From the NCBI RefSeq assembly GCF_000142805.1, contig NC_013081.1:744001-808000 (forward strand): DNA of 64,000 nucleotides, read 5' to 3'. The translations under genes and the position numbers were made by a program. This document shows, piece after piece, positions 1 to 9,686 of this stretch; position 1 is the first letter of the stretch, and the number at the start of each line of letters is the position of its first letter. Under the pieces are notes generated by a model. The model ran no database searches. It saw only the letters and a list, made by a program, of their open reading frames with translations, and was not told the DNA's origin. Source of the stretch: Lachancea thermotolerans CBS 6340 (Eukaryota > Ascomycota > Saccharomycetes > Saccharomycetales > Saccharomycetaceae).

Positions 1-1041
1 AAAATGTAGAGCAGTGACAGGCGAACCTTGATTCCAACAAATGCTATCAATGGCCTTGCTGGGCATTCTAAGATCCCACTGTGCCAGAACACCATTCGCA
101 TAGCCAGCGTATAGGAAGAGCGGAGATTCCGTAGAAGAAGTAGAACATTGAGAGTTGGACGTTAACGACCAACATGCCGACATGAACTGATTAGGAAGTT
201 CGAGCAATTGTTCTTTCGAATACAAGTCGTGGCAAGAAATTGTTCCTGATTCATGCCCCGCTAAAACAATTTTTCCCGTTGTACCAAACTCAAGATGCTT
301 ATCGTCGCTCGCTGTGGTTGCGTGCCCCAATAGCACCATAGCGTTTATAGCGTCGGTCCGATTAGAACTTCTTGCAAATGTATGAATAGCTTCTCCGCTT
401 CCACACTCCCACAGCTTAACCGTGCCATCTTTGGAACCCGACAAGACATTACGACCTCGGTCAACAATGGCACTTGTAGTAATAGACCCTTTGTGCCCCT
501 TTAAAGTTCGGGGGTTGCTTCCGTCTAAAACAGACCAGACCTTCAGCTGCATATCCATCGAACTGCTGAGAACAACCTGGCCGCTAGGGAAGAACTTCAC
601 GTCGGTGATCTCGGCCTTGTGGCCTTTGAGAATTTGGATCTGCTCTCTTTGACTATCATGGACTGAGACTTCACCAGCGGTATTGCCTATAGCGTACAAG
701 CAAGTACCATCCTTTTGAAAGACATCTACCGAAGTGAAATCGGGTGAGCCCAGCTCTGCAGCAGATGAATAGTTGTCGTGAGCTGTTTGAAATTTGCAGT
801 GGTGGCTACCGAGCCTGGCTTCAAATGTTCGACGACCAGTCTGCTTGAAAGAATTGCCCGTACCGGCATCAAACACCAATACTTCCTCTTGAAGCTTGAC
901 TTTTACACGAAATTCATCCACCTCGTAGGCCGAAGGCTCAACATTCACGTAAAATGAATCTTCGGCAAGCACTCCATTTTGAACATCCCGGATACAATCC
1001 ACGAAGTCCGGTTGGATGTTGTAATTAATTAGCGGCGACAT
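1..1041 (-). CDS. RPN14: Rpn14-like proteasome assembly chaperone (3' end outside window)
   Basis: WD40 beta-propeller protein matching Rpn14, one of the chaperones that bind Rpt ATPases while the 19S base of the proteasome is built. Read on the minus strand from the ATG at 1041, the product has blades such as NPRTLKGHKGSITTSA and NVLSGSKDGTVKLWE, which follow the S. cerevisiae protein closely. 347 codons lie in the window. The yeast protein has about 417 residues, so roughly the last 70 are missing because of the window edge, not because the gene is broken. It diverges from RFA1, with a shared upstream region of 579 bp. The N-terminal start is supported by the conserved opening of the family (MSPLINYNIQPDF). 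Confidence 0.9.
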   Translation of the reverse strand, partial: MSPLINYNIQPDFVDCIRDVQNGVLAEDSFYVNVEPSAYEVDEFRVKVKLQEEVLVFDAGTGNSFKQTGRRTFEARLGSHHCKFQTAHDNYSSAAELGSPDFTSVDVFQKDGTCLYAIGNTAGEVSVHDSQREQIQILKGHKAEITDVKFFPSGQVVLSSSMDMQLKVWSVLDGSNPRTLKGHKGSITTSAIVDRGRNVLSGSKDGTVKLWECGSGEAIHTFARSSNRTDAINAMVLLGHATTASDDKHLEFGTTGKIVLAGHESGTISCHDLYSKEQLLELPNQFMSACWSLTSNSQCSTSSTESPLFLYAGYANGVLAQWDLRMPSKAIDSICWNQGSPVTALHF

Positions 1042-1473
1042 CTGTACAAGGTTAACCAACAGCCTGCCTTTGAAGCTGTTTCTAAGATCTGTTAAGGTTC
1101 ATTATGCTCCTACTATCATTCATCGAAGGTTTTGTAGCCTAATACGAATTAGGGCAATGAAGGCAACATGTCGCCTGTCAACAGATTTCCAGTCCAGCCT
1201 GTAGCACAAGCCACTCACAAATATTGCAAATTGAATCTTCCATTCTGTTTGAACTCAAGTTAGTGCGGCACTGCCGTTTTGAGGAATTGTCAAATTATAA
1301 GATACTCAGCGGAAGCGCTTCCGGGTGTATCTCGTTGAACGCACATCGAGGGTCAAGCCAGATGCTTCGGTAGTCTGACTAAACCAGTCGCACATTCCAA
1401 TTAAGAAACGTCACTGGAGGGGTCAAAAGGTGTGCTTTCTAGATGTTTTGTTTTACGCACCTTATTGAACGCG

Positions 1474-1479
1474 ACGCGT
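1474..1479. promoter_or_regulatory. MCB element (ACGCGT) upstream of RFA1
   Basis: A perfect palindromic ACGCGT lies 142 bp upstream of the RFA1 start codon. This hexamer is the MluI cell-cycle box bound by MBF (Mbp1-Swi6), which drives G1/S expression of replication genes. RFA1 is a known MCB-regulated gene in S. cerevisiae, so the site fits the gene. Only one perfect copy was seen. Function is inferred from position and consensus. Confidence 0.6.
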
Positions 1480-1620
1480 AAATATTTTTTTTATGAGCAG
1501 AATCGCGATAATAAAAACGATCATCTTTGCCACTGCATCTTCCCAACCCAAAAATACGCCCGTAGCGTACCAGTAGAATACTAGCATCTCGACAGAACAT
1601 CCCAATACTTTCAGCTGGCC

Positions 1621-3495
1621 ATGTCCGATACTAATTTGACGCAAGGTGAGCTACGCGGTATATTCACCACAGAAGAGAAGTATCACAACGCGACCGGGGG
1701 CATTTACCAATGCGTGAGGACGAGGAAGAATGATCCATCTAATCATGCCAATAGAAAGAACCTTATAGTTGTTTCTGATGGGATGCATAGGGTCAAAGCT
1801 CTTCTGAGAAATGAAGCGGTGCAGAAAGCGCAAGATGCAGAGCTCCACAGTGGCGATATCTTCCGACTGACTAGGGGCGAGCCTGCGATCGTCAAAGAAA
1901 AGAAGAAATACGTGTTGCTCATTGATGATTTGGAGATTATACAGTCCCGTGCAGAGATCCAAAATCCCAATTGCGAGCTCATTGACAACTACCTGATTGC
2001 TCATCCTGACGAGGTTTTCTCGTCTGAAGAAAGCGCCCCCGCACAAGGTTCTTCGTTTACGGGAAGGCAACAACAGCCCCAACAACCACAAGCACAGAAC
2101 TTCCAGAAGCCACAGCAGTATGCCCCTCAAGCGCAGCAGAACTATAACAATAGTAACAACTTCTCATCGTCCCAAAAGAGCAGACCTATTTTTGCAATTG
2201 AGCAGCTTTCACCCTATCAAAACATGTGGACAATCAAAGCACGGGTATCTTTCAAAGGTGATATCAAGACCTGGAGTAACCAGAGAGGCGAGGGCAAACT
2301 GTTTAACGTCAACTTACTCGACAACTCTGGTGAAATTAGAGCTACTACGTTTAGTGAAAACGTTGACAAGTTCTACAATCTTCTCCAGGAGGGTAAAGTT
2401 TATTACGTTTCGAAAGCGAGGATCCAACCTTCGAAGCCGCAATTCTCAAATCTGGCTCATCCATATGAATTACAACTGGATCGTGACACAGTTGTTGAAG
2501 AGTGCTTCGACGATGTGGATGTTCCCAAGATGAATTTCAGCTTTGTTAAACTCAACACTATGGAGTCTCAAGAAGCAAACTCGATAGTTGACGTGATCGG
2601 AATAATAAGAACTGTCAATCCTCCTTTCGAGATCACATCAAAGGCAGGTAAGAGATTTGACCGCCGTGATATTATTCTGGTCGATGACTCCGGTTACTCA
2701 GTAAACGTCGGCCTATGGGGCCAGCAAGCATTGGAGTTCAACTTACCTGAGGGGTCTGTAGTCGCAATAAAGGGGGGTCGCGTTACTGACTTCAATGGCA
2801 AGGGCTTATCGATGGGCTTTAACAGCACTATGCATCCCAGCCCTGAAGTCCCAGAGGCTTACGCAATTAAGGGTTGGTACGATTCTGTGGGTCGCAATGC
2901 ACAATTCCATTCCCTGAAGCAAGAGCCAGGAGCAGGTGGCGGCAATGCTGCTAGATTTATAGCTAACCGAATTTCAATCGCTAAAGCGCAAGCAGATAAT
3001 TTAGGCATGAGCGAAAGAGGGGATTACTTTAGCATCAAAGCTGCTGTGTCTTACCTGAGGGTAGATAACCTTGCTTATCCCGCGTGTGCCAACGAAAATT
3101 GTAACAAAAAAGTGATTGAAGAACCGGACGGAACCTGGAGATGTGAAAAGTGCGATGCTAACCACCCAGAGCCACAGTTTAGATACATGCTAACTGTGTC
3201 CGTTTTGGACGAAACAGGGCAAATTTGGTTGACTTTATTCAATGAGCAGGCCGAGCAGCTGCTAGGAGTTGATGCTAATTCGATGGTTAAATACAAAGAA
3301 AGTGACCCAAGTAAGTTCGCGAGGATTACACAGAAAATTCAGATGAATCAGTATGACTTCAGGGTGAGAGCGAGAGCTGACAACTACAACGATGAAACGC
3401 GTATAAGGTATACGGCAGCCAACGTCCACAATTTGAGGTTTGGAGCAGAGGCCGAATTTTTGGCAGAGGAATTGGGAAAAGTGTTTTTGAACTGA
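1621..3495 (+). CDS. RFA1: Replication protein A large subunit (RPA70)
   Basis: Largest subunit of the heterotrimeric single-strand DNA binding protein RPA, which acts in replication, recombination, repair and checkpoint signalling. At 624 residues it matches the yeast protein (621). The order is: an N-terminal OB fold (DBD-F, about 1-120); a Q/N/S-rich linker (about 140-190); DBD-A and DBD-B OB folds (about 195-430); and DBD-C (about 455-620). DBD-C holds the zinc ribbon with four cysteines near residues 487-515 (CANENC then CEKC). The open frame begins with MSDTNLTQGEL directly at an ATG and no intron is needed. The MCB box at 1474 suggests G1/S control. It lies between RPN14 (divergent) and a zinc-cluster gene (same strand, 153 bp downstream). 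Confidence 0.96.
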   Translation: MSDTNLTQGELRGIFTTEEKYHNATGGIYQCVRTRKNDPSNHANRKNLIVVSDGMHRVKALLRNEAVQKAQDAELHSGDIFRLTRGEPAIVKEKKKYVLLIDDLEIIQSRAEIQNPNCELIDNYLIAHPDEVFSSEESAPAQGSSFTGRQQQPQQPQAQNFQKPQQYAPQAQQNYNNSNNFSSSQKSRPIFAIEQLSPYQNMWTIKARVSFKGDIKTWSNQRGEGKLFNVNLLDNSGEIRATTFSENVDKFYNLLQEGKVYYVSKARIQPSKPQFSNLAHPYELQLDRDTVVEECFDDVDVPKMNFSFVKLNTMESQEANSIVDVIGIIRTVNPPFEITSKAGKRFDRRDIILVDDSGYSVNVGLWGQQALEFNLPEGSVVAIKGGRVTDFNGKGLSMGFNSTMHPSPEVPEAYAIKGWYDSVGRNAQFHSLKQEPGAGGGNAARFIANRISIAKAQADNLGMSERGDYFSIKAAVSYLRVDNLAYPACANENCNKKVIEEPDGTWRCEKCDANHPEPQFRYMLTVSVLDETGQIWLTLFNEQAEQLLGVDANSMVKYKESDPSKFARITQKIQMNQYDFRVRARADNYNDETRIRYTAANVHNLRFGAEAEFLAEELGKVFLN

Positions 3496-3648
3496 AAACC
3501 CTTTCCAAATTTTGTATATTTTCTCTTTAGTCTATGCGGAAGTAATACTTATTGTTTAAAGTTTGGGATGTTTATATATTTAATCAGATCCAGCTGACCA
3601 AGCCTGAAAAACAAGCTACACTATACAAAGTAATGAATTGTCATTTTA

Positions 3649-5547
3649 ATGAAGGTTATTAAGCGACGCAGATCCATCAAATCATGCAAGTACTGTTACG
3701 AACATAAGCTGAAATGCAATAAGCAGTCTCCCTGCAACAATTGTGCTCGACTAGGGATCACGAACTTCTGTGTTTATGGCTTCAAAAAAGACGAAGTTGA
3801 TGCCAAACCTTTGAGCTCAACTGAAACGTTCAAGCCAAAAGATCAAGTGTTGAAGACTTCGTCGACCCACCCCAAGACAAAGCCGTACTATCCCTACCTG
3901 TCAGGTGCAAATGCGGAGGAAGTTCTGTCAAACCGTCATCAAGCTCATAAAAACCCAACAGATGCTTGCATGAAAAGGAATGAAGTTACTAATTTCAACA
4001 AGTTTGATGTGAAGTGTATGTCAGTTGAGGAGGTCGCATCTTTAATTCCCCCAAGCCAAGCATCAACCTTTCTTGTGGTAGATGTGTACTTCCACAAAAT
4101 TCATCCAATCATACCTGTTCTTGATCGCGAAGAGGTTTTTCGGCAGATCGAAGAGGTCTACAGTCAAATTCGCCTCCAAAGAACGATTTGCGTCTCAAGC
4201 TCAATTACGGTCTTTGCTATTCTCTTCAGCGTGGCTTATTCTAACGTTGCGGAGGGCCAGATCCCAGATCTTTTACTCTGCGAGAAATACTTCTCAGCAT
4301 TCCAGGCGCTCTTAAACATCAACTGCTTTCCTTATAGGCCCTCATTAAATGCGGTGCAAGGTCTTTTGGTTACAAGCTTTGTAGTTGACCCTAACATGGT
4401 GGAAACTTTGGGCATATCCGCAACGCTGCTCCGACATGCTCAGCAGATTGGGGTGCATAAGCTCAAGGTACCTTCTGGCAGCACTAGAAACGAAATTGTG
4501 CGAACTTTATGGCATTTTTTACTGTATTTTGAGGGTTCCTCATCGGTGGTAGCTGGACTACCATTTCTTAGCAGCCAGCAATTGTTTAACTTGGTAAATT
4601 TGCCAAAAGAGGGCGACGCTTTGGAACCGTCTCATGCTGCATTTGCGAATGGTCGATTCCATATAAACAACATGTTCAGAAAAATAATGAGCTACAAAGA
4701 TGAGGGTATTGTACCAGCTGGCAGCTCAATGCTTGAAACCAAAAGAGAAGCTAATTCTCTCAATGATAAAGTCGAAGGGCTGTGTAAGATTATTGAGGAA
4801 ACGAACCACGAGCACGCCATTTACTTTGTGAGTACGTTGAGAATATTTCTACTTAGAGCCCATCTTAGGTTCAAGGCCCTTGTCACCGAGAAAAAAAAAG
4901 CCGCCCAGGTACGACCGGAGAAGAAGCAGAATGTGAGGTTTTTCAATGATGCAGTTGGAAAAGTCTTGAACTCCGGAAGTTCAATGGATGGGGAAACTGC
5001 GGAGTTATCTATCATCCTGCTTTCCTACACCCTTCGGAGGCTTGTATCGAGTAGCTGTACCAAGTTTTCCTGGTACAGCAAAGGATCAACAGTCATGCAA
5101 TATCTTTTCATTCTTGTTAAAGATATCTACCAGTCTCCTGAAATGGCTTACGACTTTTCCAGGCCAGACTTTGAAGTGCCTATTGTTCTTTCTCAAGACA
5201 TACTCGAGTGTTCAATTGCCGATCCAGTATATTTCAAGGTCGCTTTGGTTGAGGAACTTTTGAAACTTTTGGAAATGAAACTTGTTCCCCTCTGGAGTGA
5301 CGAGGATCTTAACATTTTCAGACTGGTGCGTTGTATCAAGGAAAGAGTTTGGGAGCTTAACAGCTTTATGATAGAAACCAACCGACACCGCTTCCAACCA
5401 ATTTACGCCTGTAGTCTGTTTCAACACTGTGCCGCGAACTTAGAGTCCATGAACAGCTTTAATTTTGAAGAATGCATGAAGCAGTGGGAGCTAGATAAGA
5501 TAACTTTTGACTCCGAAAGAATCTTGAACTGTTTATCCGATTTTTAG
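3649..5547 (+). CDS. Zn2Cys6 zinc-cluster transcription factor, orthologue unassigned
   Basis: Fungal binuclear zinc-cluster regulator of 632 residues. The six cysteines are at residues 13, 16, 23, 29, 32 and 41, preceded by a basic KRRRSIK stretch, and sit at the extreme N terminus. The KRR..IKSC..C...KLKC pattern recalls the Yrr1/Pdr8/Oaf3-like group, but I cannot assign an orthologue. The middle region (about residues 135-420) has the look of the fungal-specific transcription factor domain, for example VDVYFHKIHPIIPVLDREEV. In S. cerevisiae no such gene sits between the RFA1 and CDH1 equivalents, so this is either a lineage insertion or a gene lost from Saccharomyces. It ends 36 bp from the convergent CDH1 stop. 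Targets are unknown. Confidence 0.8.
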   Translation: MKVIKRRRSIKSCKYCYEHKLKCNKQSPCNNCARLGITNFCVYGFKKDEVDAKPLSSTETFKPKDQVLKTSSTHPKTKPYYPYLSGANAEEVLSNRHQAHKNPTDACMKRNEVTNFNKFDVKCMSVEEVASLIPPSQASTFLVVDVYFHKIHPIIPVLDREEVFRQIEEVYSQIRLQRTICVSSSITVFAILFSVAYSNVAEGQIPDLLLCEKYFSAFQALLNINCFPYRPSLNAVQGLLVTSFVVDPNMVETLGISATLLRHAQQIGVHKLKVPSGSTRNEIVRTLWHFLLYFEGSSSVVAGLPFLSSQQLFNLVNLPKEGDALEPSHAAFANGRFHINNMFRKIMSYKDEGIVPAGSSMLETKREANSLNDKVEGLCKIIEETNHEHAIYFVSTLRIFLLRAHLRFKALVTEKKKAAQVRPEKKQNVRFFNDAVGKVLNSGSSMDGETAELSIILLSYTLRRLVSSSCTKFSWYSKGSTVMQYLFILVKDIYQSPEMAYDFSRPDFEVPIVLSQDILECSIADPVYFKVALVEELLKLLEMKLVPLWSDEDLNIFRLVRCIKERVWELNSFMIETNRHRFQPIYACSLFQHCAANLESMNSFNFEECMKQWELDKITFDSERILNCLSDF

Positions 5548-5583
5548 CCTTAAACATTATTGAATATTTGATATCATATTTCT

Positions 5584-7254
5584 CTACCTTAATTGATTAA
5601 ATGTGCTTAGAAGTGCGGACGCAGCATGCGCTTGTGGTCTGGGCTTGTCAAAAAGCTTCCAGTATCTGAGGGTTTCATCACCTGCTCCAGATACTATGGT
5701 TGTTCCGTCTGCCGAAAGTGTCATGTGTAAAACACGGAAGCTATGCCCTTTGAGGATGGCAATAGGTTCAGCATTCACCCCATCCCACAGCGTTAGGTTG
5801 TATTTAGAGTACCCATGCGAAGTTATGATTTCATTTGTATTGCGGGACCATATCATGTTACAAACTTGTGAGGCGGTGTCCACGTCATGGAGCTTTGTTG
5901 ATGTTCTGACGTTCCATATCTTTAACCTCTTATCAGCTGTTCCTCCACCCGTAGCCAAGACCCCGCGTCTATGTGGGGACCAAGCCATAGCCTTGACGGC
6001 TGCTGTGTGCTCAGCAAGTGTGAGAATGGGTTTTCTGGACGTTCCATCGTAAACAAAAACGACGTTGTCATTCCCACCAGATGCTAATTGATTTTCGTCA
6101 ACATTCCACTTCAATCCACATACCTCCTGCTTGTGCGTGCGGATTTCTTCGAAACATGGCTCGGGCGTCCTAACGTCTCTGTGCAAAATCCTCCGGTCTC
6201 TGCTTCCCGATGTCAGAATATGATTATTCCAAGAGAGACATGCGACGCGATCGATATGACCTGGTATAGTTCGTATGCACCGCTTCTTCTCGACATCAAA
6301 AATTTTCACGAGCCCGTTTGCTTGACCCACAGCCAGGTGAGAGCCAGCTCCTACCCAGCTCAAACTTGTATAATCGTCGTCGGTTTTGGCAAGTTGAGCC
6401 ACTTCATTTGTATTATTGTTTGTCAGAAAGATAGATTTACCTAACGCAACTGCAAGCATGTCAGCGCTGGACCAGTCAACGAGATCATAATAGAAATCGT
6501 CAGCTAGTGAGGGCGCGTCAAGAACCCTGAAGGGGATTTTTGAAATTTGCCGTACCTTTTTGCTTGGGGATAGAAGTAGTTTTTTTGAGTCAGGTCGTAC
6601 TGGTGATGCTGAACTGGAATACTGACTTTGTAGCAGCGAAGCTGCCGATGGTCTCGACGCTTTCTTTTCGCAGTACGTTAGCAAGCTAGCGCCTCGCATA
6701 CTACTGCTGCTGGGCTTTGAGTGATTTTCGAAAGTAAGGCGCCGTGGAGTTGCAGGGCTTGATGGAGAAGGCGACAACAATGCGTCCCTTCCAGATGCCT
6801 CCTGGGACCTAGGGGGCGTAGAAGGCTCGCGGTAAGGAAAGGTAGCAGTATACTTAATCCTCTCGATACTGTCTTCGTTCTCGTTGGAAGCTTCGCATAG
6901 TTTCTCTCCAAACAATTCATTCTTCAAAACAGCATCGAATGTTTCATGCGCTTCTTGTTCCCTTCTTACTTCTAAGTGATTGTCTGAATCGGAGGGAACT
7001 AGCCTTGGCAGTTGGGACGAACCAATAGAGATAACAGACTTCAAATCCATGTTAGTTCTGTTGGGGAGAAACCTATCAGTGTAGCCGCCATTGCTAGATC
7101 GCGGTCTCCTCAAGGGCGAGGAGTTCACAGAAGTTAATGATGAGGATGAAGATGTGTCTCGTTTTGTTATGCGGTTGCCGCTCTGGACCCTTGACTTTGC
7201 AGGAGAAGACGATGGTGTATTACTTATGAAGGGGTTCCTCATTTCCTCTGACAT
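5584..7254 (-). CDS. CDH1: Cdh1, APC/C activator (WD40)
   Basis: Activator and substrate receptor of the anaphase-promoting complex in late mitosis and G1. The ATG at 7254 is chosen because the product then starts MSEEMRNPFISNTPSSSP, aligning with the yeast start (MSTNLNPFMNNTPSSSP); the frame upstream lacks a better ATG. This gives 556 residues against 566 in yeast. A C-box variant TDRFLP lies near residue 57. A Ser/Thr-Pro-rich N-terminal region with probable CDK sites follows. Seven WD40 blades fill about residues 225-545, with signatures such as LADDFYYDLVDWS, SGSRDRRI and SGAGDETLRYWKLFD. The protein ends in Leu-Arg, where the usual APC/C-binding tail is Ile-Arg. It is the neighbour of ERP6 and RPN14 in S. 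cerevisiae (YGL002-004). Confidence 0.95.
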   Translation of the reverse strand: MSEEMRNPFISNTPSSSPAKSRVQSGNRITKRDTSSSSSLTSVNSSPLRRPRSSNGGYTDRFLPNRTNMDLKSVISIGSSQLPRLVPSDSDNHLEVRREQEAHETFDAVLKNELFGEKLCEASNENEDSIERIKYTATFPYREPSTPPRSQEASGRDALLSPSPSSPATPRRLTFENHSKPSSSSMRGASLLTYCEKKASRPSAASLLQSQYSSSASPVRPDSKKLLLSPSKKVRQISKIPFRVLDAPSLADDFYYDLVDWSSADMLAVALGKSIFLTNNNTNEVAQLAKTDDDYTSLSWVGAGSHLAVGQANGLVKIFDVEKKRCIRTIPGHIDRVACLSWNNHILTSGSRDRRILHRDVRTPEPCFEEIRTHKQEVCGLKWNVDENQLASGGNDNVVFVYDGTSRKPILTLAEHTAAVKAMAWSPHRRGVLATGGGTADKRLKIWNVRTSTKLHDVDTASQVCNMIWSRNTNEIITSHGYSKYNLTLWDGVNAEPIAILKGHSFRVLHMTLSADGTTIVSGAGDETLRYWKLFDKPRPQAHAASALLSTFNQLR

Positions 7255-7458
7255 TATTTGGTTCAAGCAGGCGAGGGTGGGCCGTGATATCTTGTCAGAG
7301 TCAGGCGTTTTGTGGAAAAGCTGTGAGGAAGAAAGAAGTTCGTCCTCAGCTCTGATCACACATTACGTATGAGGGTCAGTCCAGTGCTATAAGTTGGATG
7401 AAGCTGGGTAAGATAGCAGCCTCATGATGCATGCCCGTAGATCACTATTTAGCCTCAG

Positions 7459-8772
7459 TCAGCCATTTTTATGCCAGTTTTTGAGCACTAAAATACTCTC
7501 GTAGTCAAGTGGTACAACAAATCGATCTACGGCTATCTCGTTGCCTCTAACGTCATAACGTTCGCGACAGCGAAGATCAATCCTCACTTCTTCAGCTTGG
7601 TCCATTTCTTGCTGCTGTTCTAATTGCCCAACCTGATCGAATTCGTCTTCTTTCTCTCTATACTCAATATTCTCCTCGACCTCTTCAAAATCAGGCGCTA
7701 AGGCACTCCATTTGGGAGATATCACTAACGACCAAATATATACATTGCCAGTCTCTAGCCCATTGCTAGCGATGCACATATTGTAAAAGTTCCAGTCGAT
7801 ATCTAGCAACTCTTCATCTGTGCCTTCTAGTACACGGACGAGAGTACCCGTGCTCGTCTCCCACAGATAGAGGTCATGGGCAGAAGACCCATGGGTTGAG
7901 GCCACCAAGTACTCGGCGGAATTGCTGCTAAAGAATATGCTATTCCATTGGAGCTTGTTAATCACATCCTGGTATTTATGCTCCAACGTGAAATTTATTT
8001 CTTTAAGATCGTCGCTGACCGTTACCAAGTATTGGCGGATTGTTCGATCAGACGAGTTTATTGCCATTCTGTCTCCAGACTGTGACATAATTATGTGTTT
8101 TGCATTCGTTGGTGCAAACCGGTACGAACATACTAACTCGGTTTTTTCGCCGTCAACTAAGTAGGCTTTCAACCATCCTTTTGATGTGCCAGTAATAATT
8201 ACGCTTGTGTGCTTTGGATGGCTGCAAACGACCAGAGTGTAACCATAGTCTCGCTCTTTCTGATCTCCTTCCTCTTCAGGTTCTTGTAGCTCAGTAGAAG
8301 CAAGAAGTTCTCGTGCATGCGGAACATCTTCAGCGAAGTCCACGACAAAAGCATGCGTTTCCTCGTACACGGTCACGACACACTTCCATTCACTTAGGAA
8401 AGTCCATTGGCATGTCCAGGGCGAAGAGCCGAACTTCACTTGACGAAAAGGCTCGCCCGGCGTCTTCATATCCCACAACTTGACGAACCAATCTCGAGAG
8501 CTCGTCAGCACATAGCGCCCACTTCTTGACCATGCGATTGACTGGATAGATCTGACGTGTGCTCCACTTGTGCCTCCTAGCATAGCGATCGGTTTTGTTG
8601 TGTCCATGTCATAGATCATTACCGCTCCATTAGAGCACCCCATGGCCAAATAATCACCAGCATAAGAAAACTGGACGCAGCAAGTGTGAAATGGCGTCTC
8701 AAATGTCTGTGTGAGCCTTTCCGGATACTCTTTCAAGACAGAGAATGGATCCTGTAACAAGAGGTTGGCCAT
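7459..8772 (-). CDS. SWD1: Swd1, COMPASS (Set1C) subunit
   Basis: WD40 subunit of the Set1 histone H3 lysine-4 methyltransferase complex (RbBP5 in animals). 437 residues, against 426 in yeast. The N terminus MANLLLQDPFSVLKEYPERL and the first blade with AMGCSNGAVMIYD are family hallmarks. Blades continue to about residue 350 and are followed by an acidic tail (EEVEENIEYREKEDEFDQ) typical of the Swd1/RbBP5 hinge. The start ATG at 8772 stands 110 bp from the divergent p24 gene, so the two share a very short promoter region. It corresponds to YAR003W and sits between genes of YGL and YAR origin, part of the interleaved order seen throughout this region. Confidence 0.94.
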   Translation of the reverse strand: MANLLLQDPFSVLKEYPERLTQTFETPFHTCCVQFSYAGDYLAMGCSNGAVMIYDMDTTKPIAMLGGTSGAHVRSIQSIAWSRSGRYVLTSSRDWFVKLWDMKTPGEPFRQVKFGSSPWTCQWTFLSEWKCVVTVYEETHAFVVDFAEDVPHARELLASTELQEPEEEGDQKERDYGYTLVVCSHPKHTSVIITGTSKGWLKAYLVDGEKTELVCSYRFAPTNAKHIIMSQSGDRMAINSSDRTIRQYLVTVSDDLKEINFTLEHKYQDVINKLQWNSIFFSSNSAEYLVASTHGSSAHDLYLWETSTGTLVRVLEGTDEELLDIDWNFYNMCIASNGLETGNVYIWSLVISPKWSALAPDFEEVEENIEYREKEDEFDQVGQLEQQQEMDQAEEVRIDLRCRERYDVRGNEIAVDRFVVPLDYESILVLKNWHKNG

Positions 8773-8882
8773 TGTAGGTTTTACGTATAATCGGCTTCTT
8801 ATGAAAAAGACATGTAGCTATTAAAAGTTTTTATCTCGACAAATTACACATAACCGTAAACATAGCCAAAACACTCAACAAA

Positions 8883-9542
8883 ATGAAGCTATTTACGTGC
8901 TTGCTCCAGTTGAGTGCGCTCCTTCTCCTTACACCATTCGCTAATGCTTTCTACTATTACAGCAGTGGTGGAGAACGTAGGTGTTTCCACAAAGAATTGC
9001 CCAAGAACACGTTGTTGCAAGGGAAATATAGCGTCCAGACTTATGATGATAAAGCGAAAGCGTATGTCACACCATCGAGAGATCAACTGTCGGTAGTTGT
9101 CGAAGTCGAGGAGATATTTGATGACAATCATCGTGTTATGAATCAAAAACTTGCAGCTCAGTCTGAATTCACCTTCAATGCTCATGATTCAGGAGAGCAC
9201 AAGATTTGCATACAGCCCCAATCAACAGGATGGTTGGCAAAAGTTAAGACTAAGGTTGACATTGAGTTTCAAACTGGATCCGACGCTTCGCTGGACTCTA
9301 AGGGTAAGAACACCATGCAATCTTTACAGAGCAAGATTAAGGTTTTGAATGATAGAGTTGAGGAAATCAGGAGGGAGCAAGAATTGGTCAGAGAGCGTGA
9401 GGCTATGTTCAGAGATGTCTCCGAGTCTGCTAATTCTCGCGCCATGTGGTGGACTGTTTTCCAGGTAGTTGTTTTGGCAGGCACTTGCGCTTGGCAGCTA
9501 AGGCACCTCCGTACGTTCTTTGTAAAGCAGAAGATTTTGTAA
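8883..9542 (+). CDS. p24-family cargo receptor, Erp1/Erp6-like
   Basis: Member of the p24/emp24 family that cycles between ER and Golgi in COPII and COPI vesicles and helps load cargo. 219 residues. A cleavable signal peptide (residues 1-22, ending ANA) precedes a luminal GOLD domain starting FYYYSSGGERRCFHKEL. A coiled-coil stretch (about 145-180, KIKVLNDRVEEIRREQE) and a single transmembrane helix (about 187-206) follow. The short cytosolic tail RTFFVKQKIL holds a diphenylalanine and spaced lysines that fit coat binding. It is the single counterpart of the ohnologues ERP1 (YAR002C-A) and ERP6 (YGL002W), which matches its position between SWD1 and NUP60. I give no symbol because it corresponds to both. 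Confidence 0.9.
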   Translation: MKLFTCLLQLSALLLLTPFANAFYYYSSGGERRCFHKELPKNTLLQGKYSVQTYDDKAKAYVTPSRDQLSVVVEVEEIFDDNHRVMNQKLAAQSEFTFNAHDSGEHKICIQPQSTGWLAKVKTKVDIEFQTGSDASLDSKGKNTMQSLQSKIKVLNDRVEEIRREQELVREREAMFRDVSESANSRAMWWTVFQVVVLAGTCAWQLRHLRTFFVKQKIL

Positions 9543-9686
9543 AGGCTAGTTATGGAAAAGCAATTATCTAGGCTTTTAGTTGTGAAGCCTGCTTGAAATT
9601 ACTTCGCAGACCAATTTTAGTATTTGGCTTGCTTGATTTATCAAATAGTTGACAGGTTGGATTTTGACGTTAGCTTAGTTGTAATG

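Noticed and set aside
1527-1535. PACE-like element (TTTGCCACT) between RPN14 and RFA1
   Set aside because: One mismatch from the Rpn4 site and nearly 500 bp from the RPN14 start but only about 90 bp from that of RFA1, so it is not a convincing proteasome element.
7255-7359. N-terminal extension of CDH1 by 35 residues
   Set aside because: It begins at a GTG, and the yeast alignment starts at the ATG at 7254.
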